A stretch of 64,000 nucleotides of DNA, from positions 124,001-188,000 of the forward strand of contig JAEUMY010000013.1 of assembly GCA_016791265.1 (NCBI GenBank). Direction: 5' to 3'. The stretch is from Betaproteobacteria bacterium (GTDB lineage: Bacteria > Pseudomonadota > Gammaproteobacteria > Burkholderiales > Usitatibacteraceae). Every line of letters begins with the position of its first letter. Position 1 is the stretch's first letter. The position numbers were made by a program, and so were the translations under genes. A model generated the notes under the pieces. It was not told where the DNA came from. It searched no databases and worked only from the letters and a program-made list of their open reading frames with translations. This document shows positions 8,131-16,589 of the stretch, piece after piece.

Positions 8131-9623
8131 GTCATGGCGGCGGCCTCGCGAAATCCTTGATGGACTTGCTCGGACCCAACGGCTGGCTGGCCGCGCCCAC
8201 CGACACCGCCCCTTACCTCACAGACTGGCGCGGCAATTACACCGGCAAGGCCCTGGGTGTGGCCCGCCCCGCCACGACGGAAGAAGTCGCGGCAGTGGTG
8301 AGACTGTGCAGCGAATATTCGCACCCCATCGTCCCGCAGGGCGGCAACACGGGCCTGGTGGGCGGCGGCATACCCGATGCATCAGGAAATGCAGTGCTGC
8401 TGTCAACGCAACGCCTGAGCCGCATTCGCACCATCGACCCCGCCGGCAATACCATCGTCGCCGAAGCGGGCTGCATTCTCGCCACCCTGCAAGCCGCGGC
8501 ACTCGACCAGGATCGGCTCTTCCCGCTCTCGCTTGCAGCCGAGGGCAGCTGCACCGTCGGCGGCAATCTCTCCACCAATGCCGGTGGCACGCAAGTCGTG
8601 CGCTACGGCAACATGCGCGACCAGGTGCTGGGGCTGGAAGTGGTGCTGCCCTCGGGCGACATCTGGTCCAGCCTCAAGGGGCTGCGGAAGGACAACACCG
8701 GCTACGACCTGAAGCATCTCTTCATCGGCGCGGAGGGCACGCTGGGCATCATCACCGCTGCGATCCTCAAGTTGCAGCCGCTGCCAAAGATGCGCGTCAC
8801 GGCGCTGGTCGCGGTGCAATCGCCTGCCGCTGCTGTTGCGCTGTTTGCGAATATTCGCAATGTCTTCGGTGACCGGTTGGAGGGTTTCGAGATTTTCTCC
8901 GCGCTGTGCCTGCAACTGGTGCTGAAGCACATCCCCGGCACGCGTGATCCGTTTGCAACACCCGCGCCGTGGCAAGTGCTGATCGAGCTGGCGGATACCC
9001 AGACTGATGCGCCGCTGGGCGAATCACTGGAAGCCGTTTTGGGCGCGGCCGCAGAGCGCGGCGAGATTCTCGGTGCCGTCATCGCAACCAGCGAGGCACA
9101 GGCGGCCGAACTCTGGAAGCTGCGCGAGGAAATTTCGGAAGCGCAGAAACGCGAAGGCAAGAGCATCAAGCACGATATTTCCGTGCCCATCGCCCGTCTG
9201 CCAGAATTCATCGACAAGGCCGACGCCGCGTTGCAGCGCGCCTTCCCCGGCATTCGCATCGTCAACTTTGGCCACATCGGCGACGGCAACCTGCACTACA
9301 ACTGCTCCATGCCGGAAGGCGAGGACAACCTGCGAATATTGTCTTCGGCTCGCTCGGGGCGAGCCTCGATCCCTTCGGGACCGCCTGCGGCGTCGAGCGA
9401 CATTTCTCAAATGTCGCTACTCGCAAGGTCCGATGAAGTCAACCGCGTCGTCTACGACATCGTCAACGAAGTCGGCGGCTCGATCTCGGCGGAGCACGGG
9501 CTCGGCATCCTGAAGCGCGAGGAAATCCTGCGCCACAAGTCGCCGGTGGAGATGCAGCTGATGCGCGCGGTGAAGCAGGCGCTGGACCCGAAGAACCTGA
9601 TGAATCCGGGCAAGGTGCTCTGA
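8127..9623 (+). CDS. GlcD-like FAD-linked D-2-hydroxyacid dehydrogenase with a 27-codon insertion
   Basis: 498 residues. The N-terminal FAD-binding PCMH domain shows PQGGNTGLVGGGIPDASG, and LSTNAGGTQVVRYGNMRDQV lies in its second half. The C-terminal half carries NFGHIGDGNLHYN and GGSISAEHGLGILKREE, as in D-lactate/D-2-hydroxyglutarate dehydrogenases. Between residues about 406 and 432 the family block is interrupted by an in-frame 81-bp hairpin-rich cassette (9341-9421). Removing it restores the continuous segment DNLRIFARSDEVNRVVYDIV. Two palindrome copies lie in the gene and a third is split by the cassette. The protein is probably still full length, but activity is uncertain because the insert sits in the substrate/FAD cap region. 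Confidence 0.85.
   Translation: MSHGGGLAKSLMDLLGPNGWLAAPTDTAPYLTDWRGNYTGKALGVARPATTEEVAAVVRLCSEYSHPIVPQGGNTGLVGGGIPDASGNAVLLSTQRLSRIRTIDPAGNTIVAEAGCILATLQAAALDQDRLFPLSLAAEGSCTVGGNLSTNAGGTQVVRYGNMRDQVLGLEVVLPSGDIWSSLKGLRKDNTGYDLKHLFIGAEGTLGIITAAILKLQPLPKMRVTALVAVQSPAAAVALFANIRNVFGDRLEGFEIFSALCLQLVLKHIPGTRDPFATPAPWQVLIELADTQTDAPLGESLEAVLGAAAERGEILGAVIATSEAQAAELWKLREEISEAQKREGKSIKHDISVPIARLPEFIDKADAALQRAFPGIRIVNFGHIGDGNLHYNCSMPEGEDNLRILSSARSGRASIPSGPPAASSDISQMSLLARSDEVNRVVYDIVNEVGGSISAEHGLGILKREEILRHKSPVEMQLMRAVKQALDPKNLMNPGKVL
8311..8322. repeat. GCGAATATTCGC palindrome, in flavoprotein gene
   Basis: Exact copy, read as Ser-Glu-Tyr-Ser just before the PQGGNTG FAD motif. Confidence 0.97.
8847..8858. 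repeat. GCGAATATTCGC palindrome, in flavoprotein gene
   Basis: Exact copy in the 14-bp form. It encodes Ala-Asn-Ile-Arg. Confidence 0.97.
9341..9421. repeat. 81-bp hairpin cassette inserted in a coding sequence
   Basis: It lies exactly between GCGAATATT (9332-9340) and CGC (9422-9424), so deleting it restores one intact palindrome. It contains a 7-bp stem (9347-9353 with 9359-9365), a three-way-junction-like block (CTCGA at 9365-9369 pairing with 9393-9397, enclosing two 4-bp stems) and a 9-bp stem (9397-9405 with 9409-9417). Its length is 27 codons and the frame is open. Confidence 0.85.
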
Positions 9624-9633
9624 GCGCGGCGCG

Positions 9634-11460
9634 CTACTGCGCGTGCGTCGCCACAACATCCAGCAGGTCGGCACCAAAGCGCTGCAGCTTGGTGGCGCCG
9701 ATACCGGAAATGCCGCCCAGCTCGCCCAATGTCGTCGGCCGTGCGGTCGCGATCTCTCGCAGCGTCGCGTCATGCAGGATGACGTAGGCGGGCACGTTCT
9801 GCGTGTCGGCCACGCCCTTCCGCCAGACCCGCAGCGCATCGAACAAGTTGCCCGCACGCGCATCGAGCTGCGCCGCCGCGCCGCCAGGCTTGCGGGCACG
9901 GTCCTTCTTCGTTTTGGTCTTGGGCGCAACGCGGCGCAATGACAATGACTGCTCGCCCTTCAGCACCGGTCGCGCCGCATCGGTGAGCCCCAGAGCCCCA
10001 TAGCGTGACGAATCCACGGCCATCAAACCCTGCGCGACCAGTTGCCGGATGACGCTGCGCCAGGTGTTGTCGTCGATGTCCGCGCCAACGCCGAACGTGG
10101 GCAGGCGGTCATGGCCGAAGTTCTGCACCTTGTCGGTGGACTTGCCGCGCAGCACGTCGATCAGATGCTGCGCACCGAAGCGTTGACCGGTGCGCAGGCA
10201 CGCAGAGAAGAGCTTTCGTGCGGCCTCCGTGGCATCCCACGTCTCCGGCGGATCGAGACAGAGATCGCAGTTGCCGCAGGGACCACTTTCCTCGCCGAAG
10301 TAATTGAGCAGCACGACGCGGCGACAGCCCGACGCCTCGCAATAGCCCAGCATGGCGTCGAGCTTGATGGACTCCACGCGCTTTTGGGCTTCGGGCGCTT
10401 CCGACTGGTCGATCCACTGGCGTTGCAGCACGACATCGGCCAAGCCATACGCCATCCACGCTTCAGCGGGTTCGCCGTCGCGCCCCGCGCGGCCGGTCTC
10501 CTGGTAATAGCCTTCGAGACTTTTCGGCAGATCGAGGTGGGCCACGAAGCGCACATCCGGCTTGTCGATGCCCATGCCGAACGCGATGGTGGCCACGACG
10601 ACGATGCCGTCTTCGCGGATGAAGCGGCGCTGGTGTTCGCGCCGTGTGTCGACATCCATGCCCGCGTGATAGGCGATGGCCTCGATGCCTTCCTCACGTA
10701 ACCAATCCGCAGTCTCTTCGACTTTCTTCCGCGACACGCAATAGACGATGCCCGCCTCGCCCGGATGGTCCTTCAGGAAACGCAGCAACTGCTGGCGCGG
10801 CTGGTCCTTCTCCACCACGCGATAGCGAATATTCGGACGGTCGAAGCTGGATACGAATATTCGCGCTTCACCCAGCCCGAGACGGTTGACGATTTCGTCG
10901 CGCGTGACCGCATCGGCAGTCGCCGTGAGCGCAATGCGCGGCACATTCGGAAAGCGCTCGTGCAGCACCGAGAGCTGGATGTACTCCGGCCGGAAATCGT
11001 GGCCCCACTGCGACACGCAGTGCGCCTCGTCGATGGCGAAGAGCGCGATGCCGTGGCGCGCCTGCACCTCATCGAGCGAACCGAGAAAACCGTCCAGCAG
11101 CAGCCGCTCCGGCGCCACGTACAGCAGGTCCAACTCGCCGTTGTAGAGCTTGCGCAGCACGGCGCGCGCGGTATCGGCATCGAGACTGGAGTTGAGGAAC
11201 TCGGCCGCAACACCCAGCTGCTTCAGCGCATCGACCTGATCCTGCATGAGCGCGATGAGCGGCGAAACGACAATCGCCGTGCCTTGGCGAAGCAGCGCGG
11301 GTAGCTGGTAGCAGAGCGACTTGCCGCCGCCCGTGGGCATGAGCACCAGCGCATCGCCGCCAGCGGCGACATGGGCGACGATATCGGCCTGCCGGCCGCG
11401 AAAGCTGTCGTAGCCCCAGACCTCCCGCAGAAGGTCTTGCGCCGCGCGGGATGGGCTCAC
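9634..11460 (-). CDS. recQ: ATP-dependent DNA helicase RecQ
   Basis: 608 residues from a GTG at 11460. Longer frames run back into the SPOR gene and encode Arg/Cys-rich shadow sequence, so the GTG one base after the SPOR stop is preferred. Motifs in order: [17 protein letters not shown] (Walker A), [17 protein letters not shown] (DEAH box), [22 protein letters not shown] helicase C block, a zinc-binding CCxC cluster in [13 protein letters not shown], the RQC winged helix, and a C-terminal HRDC domain ending near [11 protein letters not shown]. It unwinds recombination and replication intermediates. Two near-copies of the palindrome occur at 10825 and 10853. Confidence 0.93.
   Translation of the reverse strand: MSPSRAAQDLLREVWGYDSFRGRQADIVAHVAAGGDALVLMPTGGGKSLCYQLPALLRQGTAIVVSPLIALMQDQVDALKQLGVAAEFLNSSLDADTARAVLRKLYNGELDLLYVAPERLLLDGFLGSLDEVQARHGIALFAIDEAHCVSQWGHDFRPEYIQLSVLHERFPNVPRIALTATADAVTRDEIVNRLGLGEARIFVSSFDRPNIRYRVVEKDQPRQQLLRFLKDHPGEAGIVYCVSRKKVEETADWLREEGIEAIAYHAGMDVDTRREHQRRFIREDGIVVVATIAFGMGIDKPDVRFVAHLDLPKSLEGYYQETGRAGRDGEPAEAWMAYGLADVVLQRQWIDQSEAPEAQKRVESIKLDAMLGYCEASGCRRVVLLNYFGEESGPCGNCDLCLDPPETWDATEAARKLFSACLRTGQRFGAQHLIDVLRGKSTDKVQNFGHDRLPTFGVGADIDDNTWRSVIRQLVAQGLMAVDSSRYGALGLTDAARPVLKGEQSLSLRRVAPKTKTKKDRARKPGGAAAQLDARAGNLFDALRVWRKGVADTQNVPAYVILHDATLREIATARPTTLGELGGISGIGATKLQRFGADLLDVVATHAQ
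10825..10836. repeat. one-mismatch palindrome near-copy in recQ
   Basis: GCGAATATTCGG, read Pro-Asn-Ile-Arg on the minus strand; that helicase motif is conserved, which may explain the changed edge base. Confidence 0.75.
10853..10864. repeat. one-mismatch palindrome near-copy in recQ
   Basis: ACGAATATTCGC, 28 bp from the previous near-copy, read Arg-Ile-Phe-Val. Confidence 0.75.
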
Positions 11461-11461
11461 G

Positions 11462-12145
11462 TCAGGACTTGGCAGGCTGACTGCTCGGCGCCGCGCAAGC
11501 CGCAGCCTTGAGCGTCGAATCCGGCATATCCGCCGACAGCAACGTGAATCGCGCCACCAGTGCCGTGTCCGGCTCGCGCACGGTGAAGATCTGGCCGGTG
11601 ACCTGTGATGCGCGCGGCGCCTTCTGAGCACCCTTGGCGCCCTTGCCCTGGACTTCGGACAACACCTTCGCAGCCGCCTCCTCGGAGCTGAACACACCGA
11701 GCGAAATGCCGTTGTCGGCTTGCAGCGAGATGTCCTTCACGCCTTGGCGCTTGAGACTCGTGATCTGGCTGTCGGCGGCGGCGCGGGTGTTGGCGGGCGG
11801 GATGAACACCCACCAGCGGTTGACCTCTTCGAGTTTTCGCTCCGTCAACCGGTCGCCGAGATTCAATTCAGCCAGCGACTTCTGCACCTTCTCCGCGTCG
11901 GCGGACTTCACGCTGAACTCGATGCAGGCGCCAGCGGCCACGCTTTCGGCCAGTTGCTTGGCGGCGTTCACGCGCGCGGCGGTGCTGGCCGCGACCTTGG
12001 GGTCGGCAATGGCGACGACCTTCATCGCATCGGGATTGATCTCGCGTTTTCTCGGGTCTTCGTCCGCGCCGCGCGCGTGCGAGAGCCAGATGTGGACGCC
12101 CAAAGCGGCGTTGATGACGAGCAGCAGGAAGAAGGCGAAGCGCAT
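11462..12145 (-). CDS. SPOR-domain-like single-span membrane protein
   Basis: 227 residues from the ATG at 12145; upstream codons are Arg-rich and unlikely. An N-terminal hydrophobic segment, [20 protein letters not shown], anchors a periplasmic domain. The region [21 protein letters not shown] followed by [20 protein letters not shown] is SPOR-like, the fold that binds denuded peptidoglycan glycan strands at the septum. It lies between coaX and recQ and is probably co-transcribed with both. No enzymatic domain is visible. Confidence 0.75.
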   Translation of the reverse strand: MRFAFFLLLVINAALGVHIWLSHARGADEDPRKREINPDAMKVVAIADPKVAASTAARVNAAKQLAESVAAGACIEFSVKSADAEKVQKSLAELNLGDRLTERKLEEVNRWWVFIPPANTRAAADSQITSLKRQGVKDISLQADNGISLGVFSSEEAAAKVLSEVQGKGAKGAQKAPRASQVTGQIFTVREPDTALVARFTLLSADMPDSTLKAAACAAPSSQPAKS

Positions 12146-12192
12146 GACGATGAAGGCGAGGTGCGGTCGGCGGAGCGGGAATGCGTTGGATT

Positions 12193-12933
12193 CTAGCCGA
12201 AGGCTTCGCGGGCAATGCGTCGCAGCCCTTCGAGGACAAGATGCTCGCGCCACTCGAACGCCTTTGTCGTGTCGAGATGCGGCAACAGCGCCGGCGCCGC
12301 GCCGCCGGAAATGAGGACGCGCGGCGGCGCGCCGCTCGCCTGGGCAAGCGTGGCGCGCATGCGGTCGATCGCGCCCAGCGTGGCCTTGAGCGCGCCATTG
12401 GCGATGGCCTCGGGCGTGGACGCGGGGAAGTCGGTGACGGCGCCTTCCTCATCCGGAAGTTGCGCCGTGCCACGACTGAGCGACTGGCGCATCAACGCAA
12501 GGCCGGGCACGATGACCCCGCCCAGAAAGCGGCCATCGGGATGCAGCATGTCGACCGTCGTGGCGGTGCCGGCGACAACCACCAGACAGGCGCCATCACT
12601 CGCCGCGCGCGCGGCGATGAGCGCGGCCCAGCGGTCGGTGCCGAGCTGCGCCGGCTCGCGATAGCCGTTCACGACACCGCACTGCGCCGGCAGCGAGCGG
12701 ATGACGTGAAGCGCGGCGCCATTCAACGCGCACTGCTCCATGATCTGCGCACCGATGTGCGGCCCCGCGACGTTGGACGCGATGACGCGCGGCGGGACAT
12801 CGCTTGCGAATATTCGCACCACGTCAGCCGTGCGCCAGGCTTCGTGGCGGACGAGATTTCCGTCGGCGAACCAGCCACCCTTGACGCGCGTGTTGCCCGC
12901 GTCGATGGCGAGAAGATCGGGCGCCAGGCTCAT
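12193..12933 (-). CDS. coaX: type III pantothenate kinase
   Basis: 246 residues. Type III (CoaX) features are the ATP-site LLAIDAGNTRVKGGW opening, the GTDRWAALIAAR block, the VVVAGTATTVDML phosphate-binding region and the late RVLISGGAAPALLPHL. It phosphorylates pantothenate in the first step of CoA synthesis, and this class is not inhibited by CoA. It shares ATGA with birA, an arrangement common in betaproteobacteria. The palindrome at 12806-12817 encodes Arg-Ile-Phe between the first two strands. Confidence 0.93.
   Translation of the reverse strand: MSLAPDLLAIDAGNTRVKGGWFADGNLVRHEAWRTADVVRIFASDVPPRVIASNVAGPHIGAQIMEQCALNGAALHVIRSLPAQCGVVNGYREPAQLGTDRWAALIAARAASDGACLVVVAGTATTVDMLHPDGRFLGGVIVPGLALMRQSLSRGTAQLPDEEGAVTDFPASTPEAIANGALKATLGAIDRMRATLAQASGAPPRVLISGGAAPALLPHLDTTKAFEWREHLVLEGLRRIAREAFG
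12806..12817. repeat. GCGAATATTCGC palindrome, in coaX
   Basis: Exact copy in the 14-bp form. It encodes Arg-Ile-Phe-Ala. Confidence 0.97.
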
Positions 12934-13961
12934 GTCTTCGGCAGCCTGAGACTGATCTCGGCGGAACTCAGCCGCTGCACGATGAGGCCCATCCGCACGA
13001 GGAGCGCGCCATCGCCCGCCACGCCTTCGACTTCACCCGCCATTTCCGGCTCCCCCGGGCGCTGCACCCGCACGGGCCGGCCCTGATACGCATGCGCCGC
13101 CTCCCACTCGGTGCGAAACGGCATGAAGCCTTCACGCTCGAATTGCTCCAGCGCCGCCACCAGCGCCTTCAACACTTCGGCGAACACGCGGTTGCGCGAC
13201 GCGTTGGGCGCGAGCGAAACGAGGTCGGCCACCGGCTGGTCAATCATGTCCTTCACGTCATCCGGCAAACGAAAGTTGAGACCGATGCCAATGACCGCCG
13301 TCGACGGCCCCAGCATGTCGCCCTGGGTCTCGATGAGGATGCCGCCCACCTTGCGAAAGCCGGAAATGAGATCGTTGGGCCACTTCACTTCCACACCGGG
13401 CACGCGCGCGGCCTTCAAACCGCGCAGCACGGCGACCGCGACGGCGAGGCTGAGACCCGCCAGGCTGCTCGCGCCGCCAGGAAAACGCCACAGCACCGAA
13501 AAGGTGAGTCCGCCGCCCAGGCTGGACTGCCACGCGCGGCCTAGACGTCCTCGCCCGGCGGTCTGATGCTCCGCGATCACCACCGTGCCATTGGCCGCGA
13601 TGTGGGCGCGATCCAGCAGGAGCGTGTTGGTCGATGTGGCCTCTTCGCGCAGATCCAGCTTGATGCGCGCCGCCGTCTCCTTGCCAAGATGGCTGGCAAT
13701 CAGCGCGAGGTCGAGAAACTCGATGGGCTCGGGCAGCTTGTAGCCCTTTTTCGGCACGCGGAAAAGCGGGATGCCGAAGCACGCCTCCACGTTCTTCAGC
13801 GCGGCCGAGATCGCGCTTCGGGAGACGCCCAATTTCTCCGCGAGCACGGTGCCGGAGTGGAATCCACCGGCAGCCAGCTCCCTCAGCAGCCGAAATGTCA
13901 GACTGCCCGACGCGCCGGCGTCACGAATATTCGCGCTTGCAGTCGTGGACTTCCTGGGCAT
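12930..13961 (-). CDS. birA: bifunctional biotin ligase/repressor BirA
   Basis: 343 residues if the ATG at 13961 is used, which lies 41 bases inside the end of the HAD gene; no in-frame ATG or GTG occurs closer, so the start is uncertain. An N-terminal winged helix (LAEKLGVSRSAISAALKNVE) precedes the ligase core, with TAGRGRLGRAWQSSLGGGL (biotinyl-AMP loop), VKWPNDLISGFRKVGGILIE and a C-terminal SH3-like domain. It attaches biotin to carboxylase carriers and may repress biotin genes. A one-mismatch palindrome overlaps the first codons. Confidence 0.88.
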   Translation of the reverse strand: MPRKSTTASANIRDAGASGSLTFRLLRELAAGGFHSGTVLAEKLGVSRSAISAALKNVEACFGIPLFRVPKKGYKLPEPIEFLDLALIASHLGKETAARIKLDLREEATSTNTLLLDRAHIAANGTVVIAEHQTAGRGRLGRAWQSSLGGGLTFSVLWRFPGGASSLAGLSLAVAVAVLRGLKAARVPGVEVKWPNDLISGFRKVGGILIETQGDMLGPSTAVIGIGLNFRLPDDVKDMIDQPVADLVSLAPNASRNRVFAEVLKALVAALEQFEREGFMPFRTEWEAAHAYQGRPVRVQRPGEPEMAGEVEGVAGDGALLVRMGLIVQRLSSAEISLRLPKT

Positions 13962-14826
13962 AGGCGATACCGGCGATGATGGAATCGAGCAGCAGTTCGA
14001 CGCGCTTGTAGAGTTTGGCGCGCGCGCCGTAGTCGGCGGGCGCGATGAAATCGACGCGGCCCGCATCGAGGAGTTTTCGACAGGTGGCGAGCGATTCGTC
14101 CTCGCTTTCCTGAAACACGGCGATGGTGTGCCCGCCGTTCTTCTTCGTAAGCGCCATCGAGGGCACGTCAGTCATGCCATCGCCGATGTAGATCATGTTG
14201 GAGAACGGAATGGGCCGCAGCTGCTCGGCCATGTGCTCATTGATCGACTCGGTGATGAGCTCCCGCCCCTTGTTGATGCGAAAGAGGAACTGGGTCTTCA
14301 TCGTGTCCGTCACCAGAATCTTGGGAAAGGTGGCGCGGCCATGATGATCGAAGTGATACTCGCTGGCGTAGATGCGCTTGAAGTGCTTCTTGATGGACAC
14401 GCCATCGAGAATCTCCTTCTGTCCCGCCGAGATGAGGTAGTGCGCGAGCTTGATGCGGCCGCCGCTCTTGGCCTTCACATATCCGTTGACGCGACCAAAC
14501 CAGCTTTCCACGCCGGCGAAGTAGCGCACGTTCTTGGCCATGTGGGTGAAGTCCTCGCGCCGGATGTGGACTTTCCTGTCTTCCAACGCCTCCACGATGT
14601 GGCGCATGTAGACCAGCATCGGGTCGGACTCGGTGGCGCGCGCTTCACTGTGAACCCGCTTCCAGAACTGCGCCGGCTCCACCCCGATTTTCGGCAGCAC
14701 CGTGTACTCCTGCATCGGCTGCGGCGACAGCGTGCCATCGAAGTCGTAGACGATGGCGATGGTGTTCTGAAAGAAGCCGCCGCGATCCGGCGTGGGCGGG
14801 GCTTTGGCAACAGGTTTGCGTGGCAT
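13921..14826 (-). CDS. HAD-family phosphatase
   Basis: 301 residues from the ATG at 14826 (MPRKPVAKAPPTPD); a start 11 codons upstream is possible. HAD motif I is IVYDFDGTLSP and motif IV is IYIGDGMTDVPSMAL, with a long cap domain between, so it is a soluble Mg-dependent phosphatase or phosphotransferase of unknown substrate. The last three residues, Glu-Tyr-Ser, are encoded by a palindrome near-copy whose single mismatch creates the TGA stop. The 3' end overlaps the inferred birA start. Confidence 0.8.
   Translation of the reverse strand: MPRKPVAKAPPTPDRGGFFQNTIAIVYDFDGTLSPQPMQEYTVLPKIGVEPAQFWKRVHSEARATESDPMLVYMRHIVEALEDRKVHIRREDFTHMAKNVRYFAGVESWFGRVNGYVKAKSGGRIKLAHYLISAGQKEILDGVSIKKHFKRIYASEYHFDHHGRATFPKILVTDTMKTQFLFRINKGRELITESINEHMAEQLRPIPFSNMIYIGDGMTDVPSMALTKKNGGHTIAVFQESEDESLATCRKLLDAGRVDFIAPADYGARAKLYKRVELLLDSIIAGIAYAQEVHDCKREYS
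13923..13934. repeat. one-mismatch palindrome near-copy at the HAD gene end
   Basis: ACGAATATTCGC. The mismatched base supplies the T of the HAD stop codon TGA. Confidence 0.75.
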
Positions 14827-14856
14827 GGCGCTAGTGTAACCGTGGCCCGGAAACGA

Positions 14857-14880
14857 CAACGCCCGGCGAGCCGGGCGTTG
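14857..14880 (-). terminator. hairpin terminator after the Bug-receptor gene
   Basis: A perfect 10-bp stem (CAACGCCCGG and complement) with a 4-base loop. On the minus strand it is followed by GTCGTTTCC, a weak T-rich run. It lies downstream of the Bug-receptor stop and of a palindrome copy. Confidence 0.7.
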
Positions 14881-14887
14881 AGGTCAT

Positions 14888-14899
14888 GCGAATATTCGC
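14888..14899. repeat. GCGAATATTCGC palindrome, after the Bug-receptor gene
   Basis: Exact intergenic copy in the 14-bp form, between the stop codon and the terminator hairpin. Confidence 0.97.
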
Positions 14900-14916
14900 A
14901 CTACATCAGTCGGCGC

Positions 14917-15900
14917 TCAGTCTGCATACACACCCGCCTTCTGGATGATGGGACGCCACTTTTCGATCTCGCTCTTCAGGTGCGCGCGCAGCACTTCCGG
15001 ACCACGACGGTCTGCGGCTTCAGGTGCGGTGCCCAGATCACCAAAGCGCTTGGCGATCTCGGCATCATTCAACGCCGTGTTGAGTGCCGCCACCAGCTTG
15101 TCGAGGACCGGCTTCGGCGTGCCTTTCGGCGCCCACATGCCGTGCCAGATGCCTACTTCGAAATCCTTGAAGCCGGCTTCGGCCATGGTCGGCACGTCAG
15201 GCAGCGATGCCACGCGGGCCTTGCTGGTCACGCCGTACACCTTGACCTTGCCGCCCTTGATCTGGGACGTGGTGTTGGTGGTCTGGTCGCACATGAAGTC
15301 CACCTGGCCGCCCAGCAGATCGTTCATGGCCGGGCCGGTGCCCTTGTAGGGAACGGTCAGCAAGTCCGTCTGGATGGTGGACATGAACAGCATGCCGCAA
15401 AGGTGGGACGCCGCACCGACACCGGCGTTGGCGTAGGACACCTTGGCCTTGTTGGCCTTCACGTAGTCGACCAACTCCTTCATGTTGTTGGGCGGGAAGT
15501 CCTTCTTGGCGATCAGCGTCATGGGCACCGTGGTGACCAGGCCGATGGGCTCGAGATCGGTCATCGCGTTGTAGCGCAGGTTGCGATACAGCGTGGCGCT
15601 GGTGGAGATGCCGATGTGCATCAGCAGCAGGGTGTAGCCGTCCGGCGCCGCCTTGGCGACTTTCTCGTTGCCGAGGTTGCCGCCGGCGCCGCCGACGTTT
15701 TCGACAATCACGGTCTGACCGAGCGTCTTGGACATGTTCTGCGCAACGAGGCGGGTCACGGTGTCGGTCGGGCCGCCAGCCGCGAAGGGCACGACGATGG
15801 TGACCGGTTTGGTGGGATAGGTCTGCGCCGCGGTGACGCTCGCGAAGACCAACGCCGATGCGGCGGCGGTGGCCGCGGCAAGCAGTGATTTCAATTTCAT
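14917..15900 (-). CDS. Bug/TctC-type tripartite tricarboxylate transporter binding protein
   Basis: 327 residues from the ATG at 15900, preceded by GGAGG with seven-base spacing. A Sec signal peptide (MKLKSLLAAATAAASALVFA, cleavage near TAAQTYP) leads into the family opening TYPTKPVTIVVPFAAGGPTD and the QTVIVENVGGAGGNLG block. These periplasmic receptors capture carboxylates and similar solutes and are massively expanded in Burkholderiales. No TctA/TctB membrane partner is nearby, as is usual for orphan Bug proteins. A hairpin at 14857-14880 probably terminates it. Confidence 0.93.
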   Translation of the reverse strand: MKLKSLLAAATAAASALVFASVTAAQTYPTKPVTIVVPFAAGGPTDTVTRLVAQNMSKTLGQTVIVENVGGAGGNLGNEKVAKAAPDGYTLLLMHIGISTSATLYRNLRYNAMTDLEPIGLVTTVPMTLIAKKDFPPNNMKELVDYVKANKAKVSYANAGVGAASHLCGMLFMSTIQTDLLTVPYKGTGPAMNDLLGGQVDFMCDQTTNTTSQIKGGKVKVYGVTSKARVASLPDVPTMAEAGFKDFEVGIWHGMWAPKGTPKPVLDKLVAALNTALNDAEIAKRFGDLGTAPEAADRRGPEVLRAHLKSEIEKWRPIIQKAGVYAD

Positions 15901-16048
15901 GGAGTCCTCCGGATGTGTTTTAGGTGCGAATGTCACCCGGTCCGCGCGCATGCCAGCAGCACCACGCACCCGATCCGGATTCCGCGAGGATTCTAGCGCA
16001 GCCCCACAGGGCCGACCAGCGAATTACGTCAAGTCTCGAGACGGCGGT

Positions 16049-16576
16049 TCAGCGGATGGGCCGTGGCGCGGGCGGCGTGAGCGCCAGCGCCTGATGCGCG
16101 GGCATGCGCAGCCAGAGCAGGCAGCCCGTCTCACTCACCAGCCGCTCATGGCGGGAACCGCGCGCGGCGAAGTGAAAGTCCCCGGCATGCAGCATCTCGC
16201 CGTTCAGCGCGCAGCTCCCATCAAGGACGAAGCTCTCCTCATCACCATGTTCGTGGTCATGCGCGGAGAGACTGGCGCCGGGCGCCAGGCGGAGCAGCCA
16301 CGTGTGATGCGTGCCGGTGTCGACCATGACCAGACGCTCCACGCCGCGACCATAACGCTGCCAAGCGCCGTCGGCGGCGCGCACGGTACGCGTGGCGCCG
16401 GCCGATGCGCCCGTCTCGGCCACGCGCCGCATCAGCGCGCTCCGCGCACGCGCAAGCGATTCGGCGGCGCCGGCATCAGCGCCTGCAGATGGACCGGCTT
16501 CAAGGAGTTCCGTCAGGATGTCGTCGGGCAGGACTGGTTGCGCGGGGTGCTTCGACGATGGATTGCGATTGGGCAT
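16049..16576 (-). CDS. ChrR-like cupin protein, putative anti-sigma partner
   Basis: 175 residues. The C-terminal cupin has LRLAPGASLSAHDHEHGDEES (metal-binding His cluster and Glu) and GDFHFAARGSRHERL, as in the C-terminal half of ChrR anti-sigma factors. The N-terminal part (PDDILTELLEAG onward) lacks the HxxxCxxC zinc ligands of a classical ChrR anti-sigma domain. It starts 14 bases after the ECF sigma gene stop, so the pair is co-transcribed and probably works together, but how it would hold the sigma factor without the zinc site is open. Confidence 0.75.
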   Translation of the reverse strand: MPNRNPSSKHPAQPVLPDDILTELLEAGPSAGADAGAAESLARARSALMRRVAETGASAGATRTVRAADGAWQRYGRGVERLVMVDTGTHHTWLLRLAPGASLSAHDHEHGDEESFVLDGSCALNGEMLHAGDFHFAARGSRHERLVSETGCLLWLRMPAHQALALTPPAPRPIR

Positions 16577-16589
16577 GATGGCCGCCTGA

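Noticed and set aside
9332..9424. Frameshifted or dead flavoprotein gene
   Set aside because: The 81-bp insert is a multiple of three with no stop, and the family motifs continue in the same frame after it.
13771..15888. 705-codon open frame on the plus strand
   Set aside because: It lies opposite the BirA, HAD and Bug-receptor genes, which carry clear family motifs. The plus-strand translation is His/Arg/Val-rich antisense sequence.
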